The translations under genes were made by a program, and so were the position numbers. The notes beneath the pieces were generated by a model, which saw only the letters and a program-made list of their open reading frames with translations, made no database searches and was not told the origin of the DNA. A DNA stretch of 64,000 nucleotides. It comes from Roseivivax sp. THAF197b. GTDB lineage: Bacteria > Pseudomonadota > Alphaproteobacteria > Rhodobacterales > Rhodobacteraceae. Numbering within the stretch: position 1 is the stretch's first letter; every line of letters starts with the position of its first letter. The stretch lies in NCBI RefSeq assembly GCF_009363255.1, contig NZ_CP045321.1, positions 20,229-84,228 of the forward strand, read 5' to 3'. Positions 44,442 through 54,800 of the stretch are shown here, piece by piece.

Positions 44442-45277
44442 GGCCTGCCCGGAAGAGGACGCAGGTCGATGAGATGCGGGCGGATTGGCAGGTTTCGATC
44501 CGCCGGGCCTGTGCGGTGATCCGGTTCGATCCCAAGACCTACCGCTACAAGTCTCGTCGGCCCGGACAGGCCGCGTTGGAACAGCGGATCAGGAAGATTT
44601 GCCAGACCCGTGTCCGGTTCGGATATCGGCGGGTGCACGTGCTGCTGAAGCGCGAGGGCTGAGAGATCAATGCGAAGAAGACCTACCGCATTTACAAGGA
44701 GTTGGGCATGCAGCTCTGGAACAAGACGCCGAAGCGCCGGGTGAAGGCGAAGCTTCGGGAGGATCGGGCGGAAGCCGTCGGGCCGAACGACGTTTGGGCC
44801 ATGGACTTGGTGCATGACCAACTCGCAACGGGGCGGAAGATCAGGATTCTGACCGTTGTCGAGACCTTCTCCCGCTACGTGCCGGTGCTCGATGTGCGGT
44901 TTAGCTACCGTGGGGAAGACGTGGTGGCTACGCTCGACCAGGTGTGCCGTCGTATCGGATATCCGGACACGATCCGGGTCGATCAGGGCAGCGAGTTCAT
45001 CTCACGCGATATGGACCTCTGGGCCTACCAGCGCGGCGTGACCCTCGACTTCACTCGGCCAGGCAAACCGACGGACAACGCCTTCATCGAGGCGTTCAAT
45101 CGACGATTCCGGGCAGAATGCCTGAACTGCCATTGGTTCATGAGCCTTGTAGATGCGGCGGAAAAGTTGGAGGCTTGGCGTAGAGACTGCAATGAGGAAC
45201 GGCCGCACAGCGCCGTCGGGCACAAGGTCCCGGCGGAGTTGATGAAATCAGCGCACGACACCAGCCCGTGCACCTGA
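44441..45277 (+). pseudogene. IS407-like transposase OrfB with an in-frame opal stop
   Basis: The frame RTQVDEMRADWQVSIRRACAV...FGYRRVHVLLKREG stops at TGA 44660-44662, then continues in the same frame as EINAKKTYRIYKELG. Related proteins have Trp at this place (TGG to TGA change). The distal part keeps the full DDE core: WAMDLVHD, IRVDQGSEFISRD, NAFIEAFNRRFRAECL. Thus only the N-terminal part is detached, and the catalytic domain could still be translated from the ATG at 44702. Confidence 0.85.
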
Positions 45278-45429
45278 TCGCAGGGCGGAAACTCTGACAA
45301 CGGCCGAGGGCGCGTTGGGCAGCACATCAAGGTTGGGCCGGACTTTAATGGACGGTGCAGCAAGAATTCTGTGGCAGGTTAGTTCATGAACGGGCCGATC
45401 TCAGATCAGACCAGGCGCGGGAAGGTGCG

Positions 45430-45530
45430 ACGAGGTCGTCGGTTACTGTCCAGCGAAAGATCGGCAACGATCTTCTTAAGCGCACGTTTTCCTGCTCAAG
45501 CTTTGACGCCGTTTGATGCTCCAAATGCCC
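45430..45530 (-). pseudogene. Decayed IS3-type OrfA fragment
   Basis: On the minus strand KLEQENVR in one frame is continued by LKKIVADLSLDS in another. This is the zipper segment of an IS407-like OrfA with a frameshift. It lies between the IS element and the giant surface-protein gene. Confidence 0.6.
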
Positions 45531-45593
45531 TATAGCTGTCTGTTCTACCGTCGCTTCTGCCGGTAACGTCATCTAGTCACATGAATTCTAAGC

Positions 45594-48500
45594 TTAGAAT
45601 TTGACTTCGAGGTTCCCTGTCACGCTCGGTCTCATTGTGTCAATTAAATCGATGCCAAAGTTTAAGCTGCCGACAGCTCCTAGCCGTCGTTCATAGAAGG
45701 CGCCCATGGAGCTTCTACGTGCGTTGCTATCGACCTCCAAGTTGGCTTCGAAGCCCCAGGACGTCCCGTTGAGCGCGTCCGTGCGAACCAGTTCAACACC
45801 ACCTCGTATGCCACAAATCGAACCATGGTCAGCACCAAAAGTGGCATCACAGTATATGCCCGGGGCGAAGATTGTCGTTTGAGAGTATCGTTCCTCGCCT
45901 GAGTACGGATCTGTGTCACCAAACGCAAAATCCAATTCTCCCAGGAAGCGTATCCCGCTTTGATCCTCGAGACTCAGTGTCGAGCTTTCATTGTAACCTG
46001 GAATTGAAGCGGTCACGTTCGCATTTAATGCTGAGGCATAACGCAAATGTGCTCCGAAACGTGGCACCAGAGTAAAGCTTTCGTATTCCCGCTCGCCCGA
46101 AACGGACAATCCACCGAACAAAGCCCAGTAGTCGTAGCGTCCATCCGCGTCGATGTCCGTAGGCGCGGTATTCGAGAAAGTCAGGTCATAGTCATGACGG
46201 CCGATGGAGCCAGCAGCATAATAGTCCAAGATCAATCTGCTCTGGTTGAAAGCTTTTGCTCCGTAGAGTCCACCAAATCCTCCGATTCCTGTGATATTGC
46301 CATCTGCGCGACCGGAAAGCACACTCGTCTGGCTGCCGTAGAGGCCAAGGAAATAGCCCCGCAGATGCTCGGCGCCAACCAAGCGTTCGTATTGCCAAGT
46401 TGCGGAGAGTGCTGCCTGCATTCCCAAATCATCCGTGTCGCTCAGGCTGAAATCGCCACGAATGATCTGACGTTCGCCAGTGAAGCAATCATAGGTTTCA
46501 CCGCCAAAAGTTCCCTTCGTGTTGAGACCGGCGGCACCGGCCTCCGCAGAGCCTGCAACGTCGAAAGGCGTAATCACTCCGCAGGGCATGTTCTCCGCGA
46601 TCTCTTGTGCACTCCGCTGGATAACTCTGAACTCGACCCGGCGGTTCATCGCCATGCCTTCGGGGGTGCTGTTATCTGCGATCGGCAAGTTCTCACCATA
46701 TCCGACCGCCATGAGACGATCGACATTGACATTACGCTTTCGCAAGGCTTCGAGCACCGCGTTCACACGACGGTGGCTAAGATCGAGATTGTAGTCCTTA
46801 CCGCCGCGGAAGTCTGTGTGCCCGCCGATTTCGATGCGGGCGCTTTCACAAGACCCCATGATGCGTGCCAGACGATCCAGAAGGGCCGCGCTTTCATCCC
46901 TGATCACAGCGCTCGCCGTGTCGAACAAGATGGGCTGTCTGCGCACCTCATCATTCAACGCGGCTACACAGCGGTCCGGCAACAGGGCCGCAAGACGGTC
47001 GCGTGCACCACCAGCGATATCTTCGAATAACATCGACTGTTTGGTTGTGGTTTCCCGCAGGTCATCCTCAAGAATCTGCTCCAGCTCGTCCTTGATCTGG
47101 CCAACTAGATCGAGACCGATCATTGTCGCAACCTCATTTGAGGTCGAGCTTGCGTTTGCGCCTGCCGAGCTTTGGCCAAGTGCCTGTGCGACGTTTGTGA
47201 CGGACCCGCTCCGAATATCCTCATAGGTGAGCGCATATGTGAATGTGAGCGTCACGGACTCGCCCGGCGCCAAAGCCGGAACAACGTCCGCACCCACACC
47301 CAATTCATCCGAAAGATTAACCGGGCTCAGAACCACGTTGCCGGTGTTCGTAACGACCAGTGTGTAGGTGAGGATATCCCCGACATTCGGATTTGTAACT
47401 TGAGTGATGTCAACGCTGAGAGACGTTGAAAGCTCGGGCAAACTCAGAATCCGAAGGATCGTTGGATCGTTGTTGCTGTTCAGAGATCCGGAAATATCGC
47501 TGACAGCCGCCGCAGCGGTCGGTGTATCGCCCGACGCAATGGCCGTGTTATTCACAGATCCTGCATCTACGTCGGATTGAACGATCGTATAGGTCGCAGT
47601 CAGGGAGCTGTCTGTTGCACCTGGCGCCAATGGCCCGGCAATCGTACCAATGACTCCGCCGAGAAGCGGATCATCTACATCAATGGAACTCAGGGTCACG
47701 TTTCCTGTATTCGTCACATCGAATGTGTAGGTGATCACGTCACCGGCATCAGTCACACCAGATCCGTTCGTGTCGGCAACGGTCGCCTGCTTGACAAGGG
47801 CAATGCCAGGCGCATCCGGAAGCGGCGTCACAGTCGGGTCATCGGGGTTTCCGTCGCCATCGCTGTCACGATCCGATAGATCCGACGGATCGTCGGACAG
47901 GCTTGAGACAGCCGCGCCATCCGGATCCTCTGCAGTGACCCGGGCCGTGTTCGTCACACTACCATTGTCGATATCATCCTGTGTCAGCTCGTAACTCGCC
48001 CGGAAGGTATTCGCATCCGAAGCCCCGGGAGCAAGATCGATCGGGCCTCCAATGATTGGAACAAGCGGGTCGCTGACGGTCACGCCGGTGAGCGTCACAT
48101 TGCCCGTATTTGTCACGGTGAAGGTGTAGGTGATCAAGTCACCAACACTGGCAACACCATCACCACCATTATCCAGCGTTGCGGATTTTGAAAGCGTAAT
48201 GCTCGGGAGTTGATCGTAATCGAGCGCGACCGAGGCCGGGTTCGAGACGTTACCGTCATTGTCCGCGACCGTGTAGGTGATCGGCGTCGGGTCGGCGGTG
48301 AAGCCCGCCTCGGGGGTGAAGGTGATCTCGCCGGTGGTGGTATCCACCGACCAGGTGCCCTCGCCCGGGACGATCAGGTCGTCGCCCGCAGCCGCGGTGC
48401 CCGCGATCTGAACGGTGGCCGGATCGAGCGTGCCATCTGGGTCGCTGTCATTGCCCAGGACATCGGCCACGGCCGGTGTGTTGGTGGGCAGGCCCGTCAC

Positions 48501-48818
48501 GGTGTCATCGACGGCGGTCGGCGACTGCGCGTCGAAGTCGAGCGCGACCGAGGCCGGGTTCGAGACGTTACCGTCATTGTCCGCGACCGTGTAGGTGATC
48601 GGCGTCGGGTCGGCGGTGAAGCCCGCCTCGGGAGTGAAGGTGATCTCGCCGGTGGTGGTATCCACCGACCAGGTGCCCTCGCCCGGGACGATCAGGTCGT
48701 CGCCCGCAGCCGCGGTGCCCGCGATCTGAACGGTGGCCGGATCGAGCGTGCCATCTGGGTCGCTGTCATTGCCCAGGACATCGGCCACGGCCGGTGTGTT
48801 GGTGGGCAGGCCCGTCAC
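45594..48818 (-). CDS. C-terminal reading frame: DUF11 units, OmpA domain, beta-barrel
   Basis: 1,074 residues open from within the repeats to the stop. Residues 1-200 are the last two repeats. Residues ~205-565 are three DUF11-like units (ITYTFTVTNTGNVTLTGVTVSDPL, ITYTFDVTNTGNVTLSSIDVDDPL, LTYTLVVTNTGNVVLSPVNLSDEL). Residues ~625-735 are an OmpA C-like peptidoglycan-binding domain (ILFDTASAVIRDESAALLDRLARIM; IEIGGHTDFRGGKDYNLDLSHRRVNAVL; VGYGENLPIADNSTPEGMAMNRRVEF). Residues ~770-1074 alternate like outer-membrane strands (GYFLGLYGSQTSVLSG, YDYWALFGGLSVSGEREYESFTLVPRFGAHLRY) and finish NLEVKF, an aromatic C-terminal signature for outer-membrane insertion. Confidence 0.9.
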   Translation of the reverse strand: MTGLPTNTPAVADVLGNDSDPDGTLDPATVQIAGTAAAGDDLIVPGEGTWSVDTTTGEITFTPEAGFTADPTPITYTVADNDGNVSNPASVALDFDAQSPTAVDDTVTGLPTNTPAVADVLGNDSDPDGTLDPATVQIAGTAAAGDDLIVPGEGTWSVDTTTGEITFTPEAGFTADPTPITYTVADNDGNVSNPASVALDYDQLPSITLSKSATLDNGGDGVASVGDLITYTFTVTNTGNVTLTGVTVSDPLVPIIGGPIDLAPGASDANTFRASYELTQDDIDNGSVTNTARVTAEDPDGAAVSSLSDDPSDLSDRDSDGDGNPDDPTVTPLPDAPGIALVKQATVADTNGSGVTDAGDVITYTFDVTNTGNVTLSSIDVDDPLLGGVIGTIAGPLAPGATDSSLTATYTIVQSDVDAGSVNNTAIASGDTPTAAAAVSDISGSLNSNNDPTILRILSLPELSTSLSVDITQVTNPNVGDILTYTLVVTNTGNVVLSPVNLSDELGVGADVVPALAPGESVTLTFTYALTYEDIRSGSVTNVAQALGQSSAGANASSTSNEVATMIGLDLVGQIKDELEQILEDDLRETTTKQSMLFEDIAGGARDRLAALLPDRCVAALNDEVRRQPILFDTASAVIRDESAALLDRLARIMGSCESARIEIGGHTDFRGGKDYNLDLSHRRVNAVLEALRKRNVNVDRLMAVGYGENLPIADNSTPEGMAMNRRVEFRVIQRSAQEIAENMPCGVITPFDVAGSAEAGAAGLNTKGTFGGETYDCFTGERQIIRGDFSLSDTDDLGMQAALSATWQYERLVGAEHLRGYFLGLYGSQTSVLSGRADGNITGIGGFGGLYGAKAFNQSRLILDYYAAGSIGRHDYDLTFSNTAPTDIDADGRYDYWALFGGLSVSGEREYESFTLVPRFGAHLRYASALNANVTASIPGYNESSTLSLEDQSGIRFLGELDFAFGDTDPYSGEERYSQTTIFAPGIYCDATFGADHGSICGIRGGVELVRTDALNGTSWGFEANLEVDSNARRSSMGAFYERRLGAVGSLNFGIDLIDTMRPSVTGNLEVKF

Positions 48819-51800
48819 GGTGTCATCGACGGCGGTCGGCGACTGCGCGTCGAAGTCGAGCGCGACCGAGGCCGGGTTCGAGACGTTACCGTCATTGTCC
48901 GCGACCGTGTAGGTGATCGGCGTCGGGTCGGCGGTGAAGCCCGCCTCGGGGTGAAGGTGATCTCGCCGGTGGTGGTATCCACCGACCAGGTGCCCTCGCC
49001 CGGGACGATCAGGTCGTCGCCCGCAGCCGCGGTGCCCGCGATCTGAACGGTGGCCGGATCGAGCGTGCCATCTGGGTCGCTGTCATTGCCCAGGACATCG
49101 GCCACGGCCGGTGTGTTGGTGGGCAGGCCCGTCACAGTGTCATCGACGGCGGTCGGCGACTGCGCGTCGAAGTCGAGCGCGACCGAGGCCGGGTTCGAGA
49201 CGTTACCGTCATTGTCCGCGACCGTGTAGGTGATCGGCGTCGGGTCGGCGGTGAAGCCCGCCTCGGGAGTGAAGTTGATCTCGCCGGTGGTGGTATCCAC
49301 CGACCAGGTGCCCTCGCCCGGGACGATCAGGTCGTCGCCCGCAGCCGCGGTGCCCGCGATCTGAACGGTGGCCGGATCGAGCGTGCCATCTGGGTCGCTG
49401 TCATTGCCCAGGACATCGGCCACGGCCGGTGTGTTGGTGGGCAGGCCCGTCACGGTGTCATCGACGGCGGTCGGCGACTGCGCGTCGAAGTCGAGCGCGA
49501 CCGAGGCCGGGTTCGAGACGTTACCGTCATTGTCCGCGACCGTGTAGGTGATCGGCGTCGGGTCGGCGGTGAAGCCCGCCTCGGGAGTGAAGGTGATCTC
49601 GCCGGTGGTGGTATCCACCGACCAGGTGCCCTCGCCCGGGACGATCAGGTCGTCGCCCGCAGCCGCGGTGCCCGCGATCTGAACGGTGGCCGGATCGAGC
49701 GTGCCATCTGGGTCGCTGTCATTGCCCAGGACATCGGCCACGGCCGGTGTGTTGGTGGGCAGGCCCGTCACGGTGTCATCGACGGCGGTCGGCGACTGCG
49801 CGTCGAAGTCGAGCGCGACCGAGGCCGGGTTCGAGACGTTACCGTCATTGTCCGCGACCGTGTAGGTGATCGGCGTCGGGTCGGCGGTGAAGCCCGCCTC
49901 GGGGTGAAGGTGATCTCGCCGGTGGTGGTATCCACCGACCAGGTGCCCTCGCCCGGGACGATCAGGTCGTCGCCCGCAGCCGCGGTGCCCGCGATCTGAA
50001 CGGTGGCCGGATCGAGCGTGCCATCTGGGTCGCTGTCATTGCCCAGGACATCGGCCACGGCCGGTGTGTTGGTGGGCAGGCCCGTCACAGTGTCATCGAC
50101 GGCGGTCGGCGACTGCGCGTCGAAGTCGAGCGCGACCGAGGCCGGGTTCGAGACGTTACCGTCATTGTCCGCGACCGTGTAGGTGATCGGCGTCGGGTCG
50201 GCGGTGAAGCCCGCCTCGGGAGTGAAGGTGATCTCGCCGGTGGTGGTATCCACCGACCAGGTGCCCTCGCCCGGGACGATCAGGTCGTCGCCCGCAGCCG
50301 CGGTGCCCGCGATCTGAACGGTGGCCGGATCGAGCGTGCCATCTGGGTCGCTGTCATTGCCCAGGACATCGGCCACGGCCGGTGTGTTGGTGGGCAGGCC
50401 CGTCACGGTGTCATCGACGGCGGTCGGCGACTGCGCGTCGAAGTCGAGCGCGACCGAGGCCGGGTTCGAGACGTTACCGTCATTGTCCGCGACCGTGTAG
50501 GTGATCGGCGTCGGGTCGGCGGTGAAGCCCGCCTCGGGGTGAAGGTGATCTCGCCGGTGGTGGTATCCACCGACCAGGTGCCCTCGCCCGGGACGATCAG
50601 GTCGTCGCCCGCAGCCGCGGTGCCCGCGATCTGAACGGTGGCCGGATCGAGCGTGCCATCTGGGTCGCTGTCATTGCCCAGGACATCGGCCACGGCCGGT
50701 GTGTTGGTGGGCAGGCCCGTCACGGTGTCATCGACGGCGGTCGGCGACTGCGCGTCGAAGTCGAGCGCGACCGAGGCCGGGTTCGAGACGTTACCGTCAT
50801 TGTCCGCGACCGTGTAGGTGATCGGCGTCGGGTCGGCGGTGAAGCCCGCCTCGGGGTGAAGGTGATCTCGCCGGTGGTGGTATCCACCGACCAGGTGCCC
50901 TCGCCCGGGACGATCAGGTCGTCGCCCGCAGCCGCGGTGCCCGCGATCTGAACGGTGGCCGGATCGAGCGTGCCATCTGGGTCGCTGTCATTGCCCAGGA
51001 CATCGGCCACGGCCGGTGTGTTGGTGGGCAGGCCCGTCACGGTGTCATCGACGGCGGTCGGCGACTGCGCGTCGAAGTCGAGCGCGACCGAGGCCGGGTT
51101 CGAGACGTTACCGTCATTGTCCGCGACCGTGTAGGTGATCGGCGTCGGGTCGGCGGTGAAGCCCGCCTCGGGGTGAAGGTGATCTCGCCGGTGGTGGTAT
51201 CCACCGACCAGGTGCCCTCGCCCGGGACGATCAGGTCGTCGCCCGCAGCCGCGGTGCCCGCGATCTGAACGGTGGCCGGATCGAGCGTGCCATCTGGGTC
51301 GCTGTCATTGCCCAGGACATCGGCCACGGCCGGTGTGTTGGTGGGCAGGCCCGTCACGGTGTCATCGACGGCGGTCGGCGACTGCGCGTCGAAGTCGAGC
51401 GCGACCGAGGCCGGGTTCGAGACGTTACCGTCATTGTCCGCGACCGTGTAGGTGATCGGCGTCGGGTCGGCGGTGAAGCCCGCCTCGGGAGTGAAGGTGA
51501 TCTCGCCGGTGGTGGTATCCACCGACCAGGTGCCCTCGCCCGGGACGATCAGGTCGTCGCCCGCAGCCGCGGTGCCCGCGATCTGAACGGTGGCCGGATC
51601 GAGCGTGCCATCTGGGTCGCTGTCATTGCCCAGGACATCGGCCACGGCCGGTGTGTTGGTGGGCAGGCCCGTCACGGTGTCATCGACGGCGGTCGGCGAC
51701 TGCGCGTCGAAGTCGAGCGCGACCGAGGCCGGGTTCGAGACGTTACCGTCATTGTCCGCGACCGTGTAGGTGATCGGCGTCGGGTCGGCGGTGAAGCCCG

Positions 51801-54800
51801 CCTCGGGGGTGAAGGTGATCTCGCCGGTGGTGGTATCCACCGACCAGGTGCCCTCGCCCGGGACGATCAGGTCGTCGCCCGCAGCCGCGGTGCCCGCGAT
51901 CTGAACGGTGGCCGGATCGAGCGTGCCATCTGGGTCGCTGTCATTGCCCAGGACATCGGCCACGGCCGGTGTGTTGGTGGGCAGGCCCGTCACGGTGTCA
52001 TCGACGGCGGTCGGCGACTGCGCGTCGAAGTCGAGCGCGACCGAGGCCGGGTTCGAGACGTTACCGTCATTGTCCGCGACCGTGTAGGTGATCGGCGTCG
52101 GGTCGGCGGTGAAGCCCGCCTCGGGGTGAAGGTGATCTCGCCGGTGGTGGTATCCACCGACCAGGTGCCCTCGCCCGGGACGATCAGGTCGTCGCCCGCA
52201 GCCGCGGTGCCCGCGATCTGAACGGTGGCCGGATCGAGCGTGCCATCTGGGTCGCTGTCATTGCCCAGGACATCGGCCACGGCCGGTGTGTTGGTGGGCA
52301 GGCCCGTCACGGTGTCATCGACGGCGGTCGGCGACTGCGCGTCGAAGTCGAGCGCGACCGAGGCCGGGTTCGAGACGTTACCGTCATTGTCCGCGACCGT
52401 GTAGGTGATCGGCGTCGGGTCGGCGGTGAAGCCCGCCTCGGGAGTGAAGGTGATCTCGCCGGTGGTGGTATCCACCGACCAGGTGCCCTCGCCCGGGACG
52501 ATCAGGTCGTCGCCCGCAGCCGCGGTGCCCGCGATCTGAACGGTGGCCGGATCGAGCGTGCCATCTGGGTCGCTGTCATTGCCCAGGACATCGGCCACGG
52601 CCGGTGTGTTGGTGGGCAGGCCCGTCACGGTGTCATCGACGGCGGTCGGCGACTGCGCGTCGAAGTCGAGCGCGACCGAGGCCGGGTTCGAGACGTTACC
52701 GTCATTGTCCGCGACCGTGTAGGTGATCGGCGTCGGGTCGGCGGTGAAGCCCGCCTCGGGGTGAAGGTGATCTCGCCGGTGGTGGTATCCACCGACCAGG
52801 TGCCCTCGCCCGGGACGATCAGGTCGTCGCCCGCAGCCGCGGTGCCCGCGATCTGAACGGTGGCCGGATCGAGGCGTGCCATCTGGGTCGCTGTCATTGC
52901 CCAGGACATCGGCCACGGCCGGTGTGTTGGTGGGCAGGCCCGTCACGGTGTCATCGACGGCGGTCGGCGACTGCGCGTCGAAGTCGAGCGCGACCGAGGC
53001 CGGGTTCGAGACGTTACCGTCATTGTCCGCGACCGTGTAGGTGATCGGCGTCGGGTCGGCGGTGAAGCCCGCCTCGGGGTGAAGGTGATCTCGCCGGTGG
53101 TGGTATCCACCGACCAGGTGCCCTCGCCCGGGACGATCAGGTCGTCGCCCGCAGCCGCGGTGCCCGCGATCTGAACGGTGGCCGGATCGAGCGTGCCATC
53201 TGGGTCGCTGTCATTGCCCAGGACATCGGCCACGGCCGGTGTGTTGGTGGGCAGGCCCGTCACGGTGTCATCGACGGCGGTCGGCGACTGCGCGTCGAAG
53301 TCGAGCGCGACCGAGGCCGGGTTCGAGACGTTACCGTCATTGTCCGCGACCGTGTAGGTGATCGGCGTCGGGTCGGCGGTGAAGCCCGCCTCGGGGTGAA
53401 GGTGATCTCGCCGGTGGTGGTATCCACCGACCAGGTGCCCTCGCCCGGGACGATCAGGTCGTCGCCCGCAGCCGCGGTGCCCGCGATCTGAACGGTGGCC
53501 GGATCGAGCGTGCCATCTGGGTCGCTGTCATTGCCCAGGACATCGGCCACGGCCGGTGTGTTGGTGGGCAGGCCCGTCACGGTGTCATCGACGGCGGTCG
53601 GCGACTGCGCGTCGAAGTCGAGCGCGACCGAGGCCGGGTTCGAGACGTTACCGTCATTGTCCGCGACCGTGTAGGTGATCGGCGTCGGGTCGGCGGTGAA
53701 GCCCGCCTCGGGAGTGAAGGTGATCTCGCCGGTGGTGGTATCCACCGACCAGGTGCCCTCGCCCGGGACGATCAGGTCGTCGCCCGCAGCCGCGGTGCCC
53801 GCGATCTGAACGGTGGCCGGATCGAGCGTGCCATCTGGGTCGCTGTCATTGCCCAGGACATCGGCCACGGCCGGTGTGTTGGTGGGCAGGCCCGTCACAG
53901 TGTCATCGACGGCGGTCGGCGACTGCGCGTCGAAGTCGAGCGCGACCGAGGCCGGGTTCGAGACGTTACCGTCATTGTCCGCGACCGTGTAGGTGATCGG
54001 CGTCGGGTCGGCGGTGAAGCCCGCCTCGGGAGTGAAGGTGATCTCGCCGGTGGTGGTATCCACCGACCAGGTGCCCTCGCCCGGGACGATCAGGTCGTCG
54101 CCCGCAGCCGCGGTGCCCGCGATCTGAACGGTGGCCGGATCGAGCGTGCCATCTGGGTCGCTGTCATTGCCCAGGACATCGGCCACGGCCGGTGTGTTGG
54201 TGGGCAGGCCCGTCACGGTGTCATCGACGGCGGTCGGCGACTGCGCGTCGAAGTCGAGCGCGACCGAGGCCGGGTTCGAGACGTTACCGTCATTGTCCGC
54301 GACCGTGTAGGTGATCGGCGTCGGGTCGGCGGTGAAGCCCGCCTCGGGAGTGAAGGTGATCTCGCCGGTGGTGGTATCCACCGACCAGGTGCCCTCGCCC
54401 GGGACGATCAGGTCGTCGCCCGCAGCCGCGGTGCCCGCGATCTGAACGGTGGCCGGATCGAGCGTGCCATCTGGGTCGCTGTCATTGCCCAGGACATCGG
54501 CCACGGCCGGTGTGTTGGTGGGCAGGCCCGTCACAGTGTCATCGACGGCGGTCGGCGACTGCGCGTCGAAGTCGAGCGCGACCGAGGCCGGGTTCGAGAC
54601 GTTACCGTCATTGTCCGCGACCGTGTAGGTGATCGGCGTCGGGTCGGCGGTGAAGCCCGCCTCGGGAGTGAAGGTGATCTCGCCGGTGGTGGTATCCACC
54701 GACCAGGTGCCCTCGCCCGGGACGATCAGGTCGTCGCCCGCAGCCGCGGTGCCCGCGATCTGAACGGTGGCCGGATCGAGCGTGCCATCTGGGTCGCTGT

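Larger units (their letters stand above)
44099..45328 (+). mobile_element. IS3-family element (IS407-like) with broken orfB
   Basis: Approximate ends, judged from imperfect inverted repeats: AACGCCCCCGATTTTGGTAAG and GAGTTTTCCGC on the left, against the complement of GCGGAAACTCTGACAACGG and GAGGGCGCGTT on the right. It contains orfA (44175) and orfB (to 45277). Confidence 0.75.

Noticed and set aside
48210..49046. Plus-strand open frames across the repeat array, rich in Arg/Gly/Val
   Set aside because: They arise from the repeat's codon pattern in antisense; no start signal, and the minus strand encodes the recognisable domains.
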